Origin: Nesterenkonia halophila
GTDB lineage: Bacteria > Actinomycetota > Actinomycetes > Actinomycetales > Micrococcaceae
Assembly (NCBI RefSeq): GCF_009467795.1
Contig: NZ_WIAX01000008.1
Coordinates: 1 to 64,000, forward strand
Length of the DNA stretch: 64,000 bases
Direction: 5' to 3'
Of the stretch, positions 26,343-35,052 are shown one piece after another (the stretch's first letter is position 1; each line of letters starts with the position of its first letter). A model generated the notes under the pieces. The model searched no databases. It saw nothing but the letters and a program-made list of their open reading frames with translations, and was not told the origin of the DNA. The translations under genes were made by a program, and so were the position numbers.

Positions 26343-27356
26343 ATGTCCACCTCGACCATCACGCAGACCCCCGTCCGCGACGCCGGACAGTCCCGGACCG
26401 CCTGGATCCTGTTCCTGGTGATGTCGCTGGTCGCCGGAGCGGCCATCCCCTCGCAGGGACGGATCAACTCCGCGCTGGCCGCCGAGACGGCCGATCCCTT
26501 CCTCGCCGCGCTCATCTCCTTCGCCGTCGGCCTGGTGCTGATGCTCGTCATCGTCGCGGCCACGCCTCGCGGGCGGGCCACGATGCGCCGCGTGCGCCCG
26601 GCGCTGGCCGCCGGCGAGGTGCGCTGGTGGTACCTGCTGGCCGGCTGCCTGGGCGGCTATCTGGTGCTCACCCAGTCGTTGACCATCGGGATGATCGGCG
26701 TGGCCGTCTTCACCGTCGCAGTGGTCACCGGCCAGACGCTGGGTGGGATGCTCTGGGACCGCGTCGGGCTGGGGCCGGGCGGGCGCAAGCGGCTATCCCC
26801 GCTGCGCATGATCGGCGCGATCCTCACCGTGCTGGCGGTGCTCTGGACGGTCTCGCCGCAGCTGGGCGCCGACCACGGCGGGCCGGAGTGGCTGCTGCTG
26901 GTGATCCTGCCGCTGCTCGCCGGCGTCGGCTCCAGCGCCCAGCAGGCGCTCAACGGACGGCAGTCGGCCGCCTACGGCGGTCCGATCCCCGGAACGCTGA
27001 TCAACTTCATCGCCGGCACCGCGGTGCTGCTGGTCGCCTACCTGATCAAGCTGGGGGTCGGCGGCGTCGGCGAGGCGCTGCCCACAGCCGGCTGGTACTA
27101 CCTGGGCGGGCCGATGGGCTGCGTGTTCATCGGCCTTGGCGCCGTGCTGGTGACCCGGGTCGGGGTGCTGCTGGCGGCGATGGGCATGATCGCCGGTCAG
27201 CTCATCGGCTCGCTGCTGCTGGATCTGATCATCCCGGCTCCGGGCTCGGTGGTCACCACGGCCACCGTGCTCGGCACGCTGCTGACGCTGGTCGCCGTCG
27301 TCGTCGCCTCGCTGCCGGACGGCCGGGCCTCCCGCCGGCGCGGCGCGGGGCACTAG
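26343..27356 (+). CDS. YdcZ/DUF606-type membrane transporter
   Basis: 337 residues, with about ten hydrophobic helices in two similar halves, each starting with the family pattern (AGAAIPSQGRINSALAAE near residue 30; AGVGSSAQQALNGRQSAAYG near residue 195). The DUF606 family is part of the drug/metabolite transporter superfamily; its substrate is unknown. The hydrophilic tail is short. TACGCT (26331-26336) ends 6 nt before the ATG, consistent with a leaderless message. The stop TAG is part of TAGACT (27354-27359), a likely -10 for the following VOC gene. Confidence 0.88.
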   Translation: MSTSTITQTPVRDAGQSRTAWILFLVMSLVAGAAIPSQGRINSALAAETADPFLAALISFAVGLVLMLVIVAATPRGRATMRRVRPALAAGEVRWWYLLAGCLGGYLVLTQSLTIGMIGVAVFTVAVVTGQTLGGMLWDRVGLGPGGRKRLSPLRMIGAILTVLAVLWTVSPQLGADHGGPEWLLLVILPLLAGVGSSAQQALNGRQSAAYGGPIPGTLINFIAGTAVLLVAYLIKLGVGGVGEALPTAGWYYLGGPMGCVFIGLGAVLVTRVGVLLAAMGMIAGQLIGSLLLDLIIPAPGSVVTTATVLGTLLTLVAVVVASLPDGRASRRRGAGH

Positions 27357-27414
27357 ACTCGGACTCCGCCAGCTCCGCAGGGGAGCGGGACCCGTCGGAA
27401 CGGAGGCGAGCACG

Positions 27415-27861
27415 ATGGACCAGGACGTCCATGTCATCACCGTCGCCGTGGACGACCTCGACGCCGCCCGCCGCTTCTACGTGTCCGGGCTCGGCTGGCG
27501 TCCGCTCTTCGAGGAGCCGGGGGAGATCCAGTTCTACCAGTCGGCGCCCGGCCAGGTGCTGGGCCTCTTCGACGCCCAGGCGCTGGATGTCGACATCGGC
27601 GACGGCGGCGTCCATTCCCGGCCCGGCGGCTTCACGCTGGCGCAGAATCTCCACGACGCCGACCTCGTCCACCGGACCGTCGACAGGATGGAGCGCGCCG
27701 GCGCGACCATCCTCAAGCAGCCTCAGCCCGCGGCGGTGCCCGGCATGATGCACGCCTACGTCCGCGACCCGGTGGGCATCGTCTGGGAGATCGCCCACAA
27801 TCCCGGCTGGCGGATCGACGACGACGGCGCGGTGGTCTTCGACGCGCCCGACGCCGGTTGA
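27415..27861 (+). CDS. VOC-superfamily (glyoxalase-like) protein
   Basis: 148 residues with the paired beta-alpha-beta-beta-beta modules of the vicinal oxygen chelate fold. First module: VITVAVDDLDAARRFYVSGLGW. Second module: LVHRTVDRMERAGATILKQPQ ending VRDPVGIVWEIAHNPGW, where the glutamate is a usual metal ligand. The specific reaction cannot be named. GGAGG precedes the ATG at 9-10 nt. Confidence 0.85.
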   Translation: MDQDVHVITVAVDDLDAARRFYVSGLGWRPLFEEPGEIQFYQSAPGQVLGLFDAQALDVDIGDGGVHSRPGGFTLAQNLHDADLVHRTVDRMERAGATILKQPQPAAVPGMMHAYVRDPVGIVWEIAHNPGWRIDDDGAVVFDAPDAG

Positions 27862-27872
27862 CGCGGGGCGTC

Positions 27873-27896
27873 GCCGCCCGACGGCCGACGGGCGGC
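27873..27896 (+). terminator. Hairpin after the VOC gene
   Basis: GCCGCCCG and CGGGCGGC form a perfect 8-bp stem with an 8-nt loop, 11 bp after the stop. No T-run follows, as is common for actinobacterial terminators. A TAGGCT box (27958-27963) downstream could be the glyS -10. Confidence 0.5.
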
Positions 27897-28049
27897 CGGA
27901 GGCGGCGGCGTCGTCGAAGGACGCGGGCGCGAATCGGCGCACCGGGGCCCGCCGCGGTAGGCTTTCCCCGTCCGTCCGCACGTCGCGGCCCGCAGCCCGA
28001 CGGCATCCTGCACAGCACACTGCACCCCGACCAGAGGTGAAGCTCTTCC

Positions 28050-29429
28050 ATGGCCACAGAGACCGCACTCGACAAAGTGATCGCCCTGGCGAAGCGCCGC
28101 GGCTTCGTGTTCCAGTCCGGTGAGATCTACGGAGGGTCGCGGTCGGCCTGGGACTATGGTCCGCTGGGCACGGAGCTGAAGGAGAACATCAAGGCCGAGT
28201 GGTGGCAGACCTTCGTCCGCGGACGCGGCGACATGGTCGGCCTGGACTCGGCGATCATCCTGCCGCAGCCCGTCTGGCACGCCTCCGGCCACGTGAAGAC
28301 CTTCTCCGACCCGCTGGTCGAGTGCATCCAGTGCCACCGCCGGCACCGCCAGGACCACCTCGAGGAGGCCTTCCAGGACAAGAAGGGCCGGGCGGCCGAG
28401 TCCATGGAGGAGATCGTCTGCCCCGACTGCGGCACCCGCGGGCAGTGGACCGAGCCGCAGCAGTTCTCCGGACTGATGAAGACCTATCTGGGTCCGGTCG
28501 ACAACGAGGAGGGGCTGCACTATATGCGGCCCGAGACCGCCCAGGGCATCTTCGTGAACTTCAACAACGTGGTGACCTCCGCGCGGCAGAAGCCGCCGTT
28601 CGGCATCGGCCAGATCGGCAAGGCATTCCGCAACGAGATCACCCCGGGCAACTTCATCTTCCGCACCCGCGAGTTCGAGCAGATGGAGATCGAGTACTTC
28701 ACCCGCCCGGACGAGGCGCCGCAGTGGTTCGACCACTGGGTCGAGGCCTGCTACGCCTGGTTCGTCCAGCTCGGCCTGGACCCGGAGAACCTGCGGAAGT
28801 TCGACGTGCCGGAGGAGGAGCGGGCCCACTACTCGGCCGCGACCATCGACCTGGAGTACCGCTTCTCCTTCCCGGGCTCCGAGTGGGGCGAGCTGATGGG
28901 CGTCGCCAACCGCACCGACTATGACCTCGGCTCGCACACCGAGGCCTCGGGCGCGAAGCTGCAGTACTTCGACCAGGGCACCGGCGAGCGGTACACCCCG
29001 TATGTCATCGAGCCCTCCTTCGGCCTGACGCGGGCGATGATGGCCTTCCTCGTCGACGCCTACACCGAGGACGAGGCGCCGAGCGTCAAGGGCGGCGTCG
29101 ACACCCGCATCGTGATGAAGCTGCACCCGAAGATCGCCCCGATCAAGGCCGCGGTGCTGCCGCTGTCGAAGAAGCCGGAGCTGGCCGGCCCGGCGCAGGA
29201 GCTGGCCGACCGGCTGCGCCGCCACTGGAACGTCGAGTACGACGAGTCCGGCGCCATCGGCCGCCGCTACCGTCGTCAGGACGAGATCGGCACCCCGTTC
29301 TGCCTGACCTTCGACTTCGACTCGCTCGAGGACCAGGCGGTCACCGTCCGCGACCGCGACGAGATGACCCAGGAGCGGGTGAGCCTGGACCAGATCGAGG
29401 GCTACCTCGCCGCGCGGCTGCTGGGCTGA
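28050..29429 (+). CDS. glyS: Glycine--tRNA ligase (dimeric type)
   Basis: 459 residues, class II synthetase of the single-chain type. Motif 2 is in [23 protein letters not shown], and ARG-containing motif 3 is near [15 protein letters not shown] zinc-type insertion has [10 protein letters not shown] and [10 protein letters not shown]. The C-terminal anticodon-binding domain includes [20 protein letters not shown]. It charges tRNA-Gly. The ATG follows AGAGGTGAAG. The last 51 bases are repeated 3.2 kb downstream, so whatever integrated here left the gene intact. Confidence 0.96.
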   Translation: MATETALDKVIALAKRRGFVFQSGEIYGGSRSAWDYGPLGTELKENIKAEWWQTFVRGRGDMVGLDSAIILPQPVWHASGHVKTFSDPLVECIQCHRRHRQDHLEEAFQDKKGRAAESMEEIVCPDCGTRGQWTEPQQFSGLMKTYLGPVDNEEGLHYMRPETAQGIFVNFNNVVTSARQKPPFGIGQIGKAFRNEITPGNFIFRTREFEQMEIEYFTRPDEAPQWFDHWVEACYAWFVQLGLDPENLRKFDVPEEERAHYSAATIDLEYRFSFPGSEWGELMGVANRTDYDLGSHTEASGAKLQYFDQGTGERYTPYVIEPSFGLTRAMMAFLVDAYTEDEAPSVKGGVDTRIVMKLHPKIAPIKAAVLPLSKKPELAGPAQELADRLRRHWNVEYDESGAIGRRYRRQDEIGTPFCLTFDFDSLEDQAVTVRDRDEMTQERVSLDQIEGYLAARLLG

Positions 29430-29430
29430 G
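29380..29430 (+). repeat. Left copy of the 51-bp glyS-tail repeat (attachment-site-like)
   Basis: The last 50 bases of glyS including its stop codon, plus one base, recur at 32566-32616 with one mismatch (A at 29394 against C at 32580). The copies are in direct orientation and bracket 3,135 bp. A 3'-end gene duplication of this length is the usual mark of site-specific integration by a tyrosine recombinase. Confidence 0.75.
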
Positions 29431-29486
29431 CGGCCGCGTCCTCACATCCGGACAGGGGCATGTGCTGTGTCATGACATAGCGCCCA

Positions 29487-30459
29487 CTCCAGGAACAGCA
29501 CTTAGTGGACACTTCTGCGGCATGGGACGAATACCCGATCATGTCCGCCAACAAGTAAGTCATCGATCGTCCGGCAGATGACGGCCGGGCGCGGTGCGGG
29601 CCTTCTGCGCTGAGCACGGGGTGTCGCGCTCGTGGTTCCACTCGATCCGCCGACTGGCCGCCGAACACGGGCAGACGGCGATGCTGATGGAATCCACCCG
29701 GCAGGCCAGGACGTCGGGGACGGTTGAGTCAGTTCGCCCGCCAGGCGGTGCTGGCCGAACGCCGTCGGCTGCAGGCCGAGGGCAAGGACCACGGGGCAGA
29801 GAGCGTGCTGTTCAGCCTGCGCCGCAAGCATCGCTGCGACTTCGAGCAACTGCCCTCGCGGTCGGCAGCAGAACGGACCTTCGACCAGGCCCAGGTCGTG
29901 GCGCGCAATCGCCACAAACGCCCCAAACGGGCCTATCGCCGCTTCGCCGCGCGATTGCCGAATCAGCGACGGCAGGCGGAAGCGTTCGAACACTGGCTGA
30001 GCACCGGCGAGTCGGTGCTGATCTTCGAGAGCCTCGACGATGCCACCCGCTACAGCCCGGCGGCCTCGGTCGTTGCCAGGGGAGACCTCCCCAGCAGTGG
30101 TGCAGGCCTTCCGCCAAGCGATCCAGGCCTAGTGCCGACCGGTGCTGGCCGACTGCCGGAGCTGGTGCAACCACGTTCGGGCGCACCAGGGTCCGGGGCG
30201 CTGACACCGGTGGAGACCGATGCCCCAGCGGGCACGAGCCGACGAGTCGGTTCCGGGCCAGAGGACTGCTCCACTGCCGCGATCGCTCGATCCGGTGCGG
30301 CAGCCGCTGCAGCGGCCACCTGCTGCACCGGATCGAGCACAGCGATCGCCTGGAGAACTTCGATGCCCAGGGGACTTTCCTCGCCGAGATCGCCTCGCCC
30401 CGCAGGCAGAATCCGGGCATCTCATCCCAGCTGCCATGAGTGTCCACTATGTCCTGGAG
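29487..30459 (+). mobile_element. Decayed IS481-type insertion sequence
   Basis: The ends are inverted: CTCCAGGA...TTAGTGGACACT at 29487-29513, against the complement of AGTGTCCACTATGTCCTGGAG at 30439-30459; the left end has a few extra bases. Inside, transposase pieces are spread over frames. An N-terminal helix-turn-helix (VRAFCAEHGVSRSWFHSIRR) is in one frame. Then AERRRLQAEGKDHGAESVLF and RHKRPKRAYRRFAARLPNQR, like the linker of IS481 transposases, are in the next frame. NHVRAHQGPG, like the NTVRPHR motif, comes after in-frame stops. At 973 bp it is near the 1.0-1.1 kb of IS481 elements but cannot make an active enzyme. No clean target duplication was found. Confidence 0.72.
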
Positions 30460-30554
30460 CTGCATACGGACATGCAGCACCGTGACATCGCGAAAACGGC
30501 GGGACCATGGAGCGTCGCTCGGTGGCGCCCCCGGCGGCCCGAGATCAGACGGCC

Positions 30555-31706
30555 TCACACTGCCACGCGCATGAGCTCCTTGGCCCGGATGACCTGGCCG
30601 GAGTAGTGCCGCTGAGCCTTGGAGATCCAGCGCCCGTCGGAGACCGTGCCCTCGGCCCCGGGTGCCAGGTGGCTGAGCACCAGGGTCCCGACGCCGGCCT
30701 CTTCGGCGACCCGGCCGACGTCCTCGGTGGTGGTGTGGGACTTCTCCAAGTGGCTCAGCACCGCGTCGGGCAGGCCGGCCTGGCGGTAATGCTCCAGGTC
30801 GATCGCCTCGTGCACCAACAGGTCCGCGCTTTCGGAGAGCCGCACCACGTTGTCGCTGCGGGCGGTGTCGCCGGAGAACACCACGGAGCGCTCTTCGGTG
30901 TCGAAGCGGAAGGCGAAGGACGGGAACATCGGCCCGTGCGGCACGAGCACCGCGCTGACACGGACGCGGTCGTCCTCGGAGACTACGAAGGGCTCCATGG
31001 CCGGGGCGGTCTCGCCCAGCGGAGTCGCGCCCACATCGGGCAGTGCGATTTCCTGGACGTCGATCAGCTCGCGGACGTCAGGGATTCCTGAGTCGCGGAG
31101 GAACACATTGGTCGAATAGGCATGGGCGGCGATGCTCAGCCGGGTCAGCTCCGCGAGCCCCGGCGTGGGATTCTCCGGTGCGACCGTCGGCGCCTCGCCT
31201 CCGCCGAAGGCCGGCGGCAGCGCACCGGCCGGGCCGGGGCCGTGCACCGGGACCGTCTCCGTGATGCCGGCGTCGAGCTCGCCGTCGCCCGGGCCCCATC
31301 CGCCGAGCAGGAAGAAATTGTAGAAGTCGGCCATATGGTCGGCGTGGAGGTGGGTGATGTGGATGGCCGCCAGATCCGAGAGCAGCAGTCCGGCCCGGCT
31401 GTACTGGGTCAGCGCGCTGCGGCCGCAGTCGATCAGGTAGTTCCGCCCGTGCACGCGCAGCACCGAGGCGATGCCGGTGTGTCCGGTCTCCAGCGGCGGT
31501 CCGGCCGCCGTGCCGAGCGCCACGAACTCGACGCCGGAGTCGCGGCCGCCCGCAGACCGTGCAGAGGCTGCCGCCGTCGGGGTCGCGGCGCCCCAGAGGG
31601 CAGCGCCGGCGGCACCCACGGAGCCGGCCTGCAGCAGGTTCCTCCGGGAAAGTCCGTGGGGCGCGGAGCCCGGCGGGACGGTGTGGTGCTGATGATCTTC
31701 GGACAT
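30555..31706 (-). CDS. Tat-exported metallo-beta-lactamase-fold hydrolase
   Basis: 383 residues. A twin-arginine signal is present at SRRNLLQAG (residues 20-28) followed by an Ala/Gly-rich hydrophobic stretch to about residue 50. The zinc motif HLHADH has H119, H121, D123 and H124. Later ligands are in VVFSGDTARSDN and LVLSHLAPG. The overall pattern is like arylsulfatase/ribonuclease-Z-type MBL proteins, so it probably hydrolyses a small ester outside the cytoplasm. GGGAGG precedes the ATG. It is the only intact gene within the glyS-bracketed segment and could be its cargo; its codon use is high-GC like the host. Confidence 0.85.
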   Translation of the reverse strand: MSEDHQHHTVPPGSAPHGLSRRNLLQAGSVGAAGAALWGAATPTAAASARSAGGRDSGVEFVALGTAAGPPLETGHTGIASVLRVHGRNYLIDCGRSALTQYSRAGLLLSDLAAIHITHLHADHMADFYNFFLLGGWGPGDGELDAGITETVPVHGPGPAGALPPAFGGGEAPTVAPENPTPGLAELTRLSIAAHAYSTNVFLRDSGIPDVRELIDVQEIALPDVGATPLGETAPAMEPFVVSEDDRVRVSAVLVPHGPMFPSFAFRFDTEERSVVFSGDTARSDNVVRLSESADLLVHEAIDLEHYRQAGLPDAVLSHLEKSHTTTEDVGRVAEEAGVGTLVLSHLAPGAEGTVSDGRWISKAQRHYSGQVIRAKELMRVAV

Positions 31707-32565
31707 GTCGTTGCCTCCCTCATCCGTGGACAGTGGAGTATGAGACTAGGGTCGCGACGTGCGGTGCGCCTTGCCCCTGCGTGCAGGGGATTCGTCCGTG
31801 CACGCTGAGTGGTGTGGGTCACGAAGGTCGTGGCGAGCTCTTCGACGCCGGACGTGACGGATGAGGCCGATACGAAGGCTCGCTCTCTGCTGTTCGTGGC
31901 GCCGTGGGCAACGGTGGCCGGTCGGCGCGCGCGAGGCTCGGGGAACGCAGCCACGGAGCAGCGGAGGCGCTGGATCGCCCTCATCGTCGCACCCTGCGGA
32001 ACGGCTCGGGTTCCCTGCCGTCGATGGGCGCCCCGAACATTCACCCAGACGGCGCCGGAATGCGCGCTGGAGCATGGTCCCTGTCATGCCCGGCGTGGTG
32101 GAATGTGGTCAGTCCCATCGCGTCGTCGCTCTGCCCGGTGCTGTGGGATGTTCCGTTGCGGCGACGTGCACGACGGTGTCAGGGCCCGCTGGGCAGGGCC
32201 CATGAAGGCGATCGCTCGCCCATCCTGTGTGTTGGCGCTGTCGAGAGCGACCGCCGTCGGCGCTGCGCGGCCGGCCTCGGCCACGCGCTCGGCGTCGATG
32301 CCATCGACGTCGACTGAGCGGCCCCTGCCGGCGGGGATCGCAACGTGGTTCTGGCCGAGGGGTGGCAGGGAACCCTGGTCACGGCCGGGGGCACGATCGG
32401 TGGCGGCATCACCGGGGCGGCCGCCGGCTGTCTCGAATGGGGGCGAGCGAAGGAACCCGCCAGGGAGGTGCCGATCCGGACCCCGCCGCCACATGGTCGT
32501 TCGTCGGTCTCGTTCTCATAAGGGTGGTCGAGTTCGGCGCCGGAGTCGTCCCGCATCTCGCGTGC
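31707..32565. other. Region without a supportable gene inside the glyS-bracketed island
   Basis: About 860 bp with only overlapping, compositionally driven frames. Several fragments look protein-like for short runs, for example LVTAGGTIGGGITGAAAG around 32385-32435, but stops and frame changes interrupt them. One long frame runs on into the duplicated glyS tail and so ends in a glyS-like peptide by accident. The segment is best read as decayed DNA of the former insert. Confidence 0.5.
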
Positions 32566-32616
32566 TGAGCCTGGACCAGCTCGAGGGCTACCTCGCCGCG
32601 CGGCTGCTGGGCTGAG
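32566..32616 (+). repeat. Right copy of the 51-bp glyS-tail repeat (attachment-site-like)
   Basis: 50 of 51 bases match the glyS 3' end, in the same reading frame and ending in the same TGA, but with no glyS body before it. It is followed directly by normal chromosome leading to the GNAT gene, so it marks the right edge of the insert. Confidence 0.75.
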
Positions 32617-32743
32617 TCCGACGTCGACGCTCCGGCGGCGGGGCACGGGGCGTCGGCGGCACCGCCCCGCATTGCCCCGCCCGGTGGACGGGACTAGAAT
32701 CGCGTGGCTGACCCGAAGCCGCCTCCCCGATGAAGGACACGCG

Positions 32744-33721
32744 ATGAGCACCATGCCCGAGGACTCCGTCCCGTCGGAGCACGACGACGGCGCGGACCGC
32801 CTCACCCTGAAGTCGGGCCTGACCGTCCGGCCGTGGGCCGAGGGCGACGACCTCGCCCTGCTGGAGGTCTGGGGCGACCCGGAGAACGCCCTGCAGCACC
32901 AGGACCGGGCGCTGCTGCGGCCCTCCTCCGACGACCCCTGGGCCCGCTGCATCGTCGCCGAGGACCACGGCGTCCCGGTGGCCGCGGCGACGATCCTGCG
33001 CTCCTCGCTGCACCCGGACCGGCTCTCCTTCTACGCCGAGGTCGCCGAGGACCACCGGCGCCGCGGCATCGCCGCGGAGATGCTCGAGCTGCTCGCCGCC
33101 GAGGCGGGCAACTGCTCGACGCAGAGCCTCAAGGCCCGCTGCGGCAAGCGCACCGCCGCGCAGTGCTTCCTCAAGGACAACGGCTTCACCAAGATCCAGC
33201 GGTCCCGCCAGGTCGTGGTCAGCGCCGGCGCGCTGGCCCTGCCGGACCTGGAGGGCACCGGTCTGGACCTGGAGGACCTGGCGACCGGGTCGGTCGCGCT
33301 GACCAGCGCCGTCGTCGACTTCTACAACGCCGTCCACGACTGGGACCGTGCGGAGATGACCGTCGGCAAGGCGCAGAAGCTGCTGCTCGGCGACGGCACC
33401 GGCGCCTCGGGAGCCGTGGCGCTGCGCGACCGGCGTCCCGGCGCCGACGGCGGCATCCTCGCCTTCGCCATCAGCTACACGCCCGAGCGCACCGAGGATC
33501 CGGCCGACGTGCTGCTGGGCTGGAACCCGCAGCTCGCCGACGACGACGCAGAGACCGCCTGCCAGTCGCTGCTGGCGCTGCTCGCGGCCCGCTATCCGGT
33601 CAGCGTCGAGGTCGACGACTCGATGGAGCCGCTGACCCGCGTCACCGACGAGCTGCTCTCCGCCGGCCGCGCCGAGTCGGACTTCGAGGCGCTGATCTAC
33701 GCCCGCGACGCCGCGAGCTGA
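32744..33721 (+). CDS. GNAT-family N-acetyltransferase
   Basis: 325 residues. The acetyl-CoA binding motif is in VAEDHRRRGIAAEMLELLAAE (about residues 105-125). The first 30 residues are acidic and unconserved. The C-terminal half (about residues 160-325) is not clearly a second GNAT domain; MSTMPEDS marks the chosen start, with GAAGGAC upstream and TAGAAT (32695-32700) as a likely -10. Substrate unknown. It is the first normal chromosomal gene after the island. Confidence 0.75.
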   Translation: MSTMPEDSVPSEHDDGADRLTLKSGLTVRPWAEGDDLALLEVWGDPENALQHQDRALLRPSSDDPWARCIVAEDHGVPVAAATILRSSLHPDRLSFYAEVAEDHRRRGIAAEMLELLAAEAGNCSTQSLKARCGKRTAAQCFLKDNGFTKIQRSRQVVVSAGALALPDLEGTGLDLEDLATGSVALTSAVVDFYNAVHDWDRAEMTVGKAQKLLLGDGTGASGAVALRDRRPGADGGILAFAISYTPERTEDPADVLLGWNPQLADDDAETACQSLLALLAARYPVSVEVDDSMEPLTRVTDELLSAGRAESDFEALIYARDAAS

Positions 33722-33795
33722 TGCGCCCGCGCCGGAGATGCTCCGGAGCCGTGCCGGAGAACCGCCCTGGAGACCACGACTGAGGGGACCCGCTG

Positions 33796-34950
33796 ATGAA
33801 CCCCGTCCTGCCGCCGCTGCAGATCGGGCCCATCACCGTCGACACGCCGGTGGTGCTGGCCCCGATGGCCGGCATCACCAACACCGCCTTCCGCCGCCTG
33901 TGCCGCGAGCACGGCGGGGGGCTCTACGTCAACGAGATGGTCACCGCCCGCGCGCTGGTGGAGCGGCGCCCGGAGTCGCTGCGGATCATCAAGCATGAGC
34001 CGGACGAGGTGCCGCGTTCGGTCCAGCTCTACTCGGTCGACCCGGTGACCACGGGGCAGGCGGTGCGGATGATGGTCGAGGAGGACCGCGCCGACCACAT
34101 CGACCTGAACTTCGGCTGCCCGGTGCCGAAGGTCACCCGCAAGGGCGGCGGTTCGGCGCTGCCCTGGAAGATCCGGCTCTTCGAGTCCATCGTCGCCACG
34201 GCGGTCCGCGAGGCCTCGAGGGGCGGGGTTCCGGTGACTGTGAAGATGCGCAAGGGCATCGACGAGGACCACCTGACCTTCACCGAGGCCGGGAAGGTCG
34301 CCCGCGACGCCGGCGTCGCCGCCGTCGCGCTGCACGGTCGCACCGCCCGCCAGCACTATTCGGGCACCGCCGACTGGGACGCCATCGCCGAGCTGCGCGA
34401 GGCGCTGCCGGATCTGCCGGTGCTGGGCAACGGCGACATCTGGTCGGCCGAGGACGCGCTGGAGATGGTGCGGCGCACCGGTGTCGACGGCGTCGTCGTC
34501 GGCCGCGGCTGCCAGGGCCGGCCCTGGCTCTTCGGGGACCTGCAGGCCGCCTTCGAGGGGCGCGACGAGCGGCATCGCCCGGATCTGGCGATGGTCGTCG
34601 AGACCCTTCTGCGCCATGCCCAGATGCTCATCCCGTACTTCGACGGCGACGAGCGCAAGGCCATGCAGGACATCCGCAAGCATGTCTCCTGGTACTTCAA
34701 GGGCTACCCGGTCGGCTCGCAGCTGCGCACCCAGCTGGTCACCGTGGAGACGCTGGCCCAGCTGCAGGAGCTGCTCGGCCGGCTGGACCATTCGATCGAC
34801 TACCCGGGCGCCGACGCCGAGGGACCGCGCGGCCGGGCGGGCTCGCCGAAGAAGGTCCACCTGCCGGAGGACTGGCTGGTCTCCCGGGAGCTCAACGAGG
34901 ACCAGCGCGAGATGATCGCCGCCGCCGAAGTGGACACCTCCGGCGGCTGA
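33796..34950 (+). CDS. dusB: tRNA-dihydrouridine synthase (Dus)
   Basis: 384 residues, FMN TIM-barrel. Seen motifs are VLAPMAGITNTAFRRLCREHG, the catalytic cysteine region DLNFGCPVPKVTRKGGGSAL, VKMRKGID, VALHGRTARQHYSG and GNGDIWSAEDALEM. It reduces uridine to dihydrouridine in the tRNA D-loop. It is longer than DusB of E. coli by a C-terminal extension (AEGPRGRAGSPKKVHLPEDW), common in actinobacteria. It lies 102 bp before dgt on the same strand, a pairing also seen in related genomes. Confidence 0.92.
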   Translation: MNPVLPPLQIGPITVDTPVVLAPMAGITNTAFRRLCREHGGGLYVNEMVTARALVERRPESLRIIKHEPDEVPRSVQLYSVDPVTTGQAVRMMVEEDRADHIDLNFGCPVPKVTRKGGGSALPWKIRLFESIVATAVREASRGGVPVTVKMRKGIDEDHLTFTEAGKVARDAGVAAVALHGRTARQHYSGTADWDAIAELREALPDLPVLGNGDIWSAEDALEMVRRTGVDGVVVGRGCQGRPWLFGDLQAAFEGRDERHRPDLAMVVETLLRHAQMLIPYFDGDERKAMQDIRKHVSWYFKGYPVGSQLRTQLVTVETLAQLQELLGRLDHSIDYPGADAEGPRGRAGSPKKVHLPEDWLVSRELNEDQREMIAAAEVDTSGG

Positions 34951-35052
34951 GCCGTGCCCGGCGGCGGCCCGCGGCGTGCGTCGGTCCGCAGAGGGCGGGG
35001 GCGCCCCTCGCCGCCGCGCGGGGTCGGGCCGCGGGCCGCTAGGCTGGAGTCC

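Noticed and set aside
28021-28049. A T-box or glycine riboswitch before glyS
   Set aside because: The 80-nt leader from the candidate -10 shows no specifier loop, T-box sequence or aptamer pattern.
29594-30439. An apparently open 281-codon frame in the IS region
   Set aside because: Transposase likeness jumps between frames within it, so the frame is open by composition and does not encode a working transposase.
31809-32615. A 268-codon plus-strand frame ending in a glyS-like peptide
   Set aside because: Only its last 17 codons resemble anything, and these are the duplicated glyS tail. The rest is Arg/Ser-rich noise without a ribosome site, so it is not a gene fusion.
32695-32733. A 9-codon leaderless leader peptide before the GNAT gene (GTG at 32704)
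   Set aside because: The GTG is only 3 nt from the TAGAAT box, too near for a transcription start at the codon, and the peptide has no attenuation-type residues.
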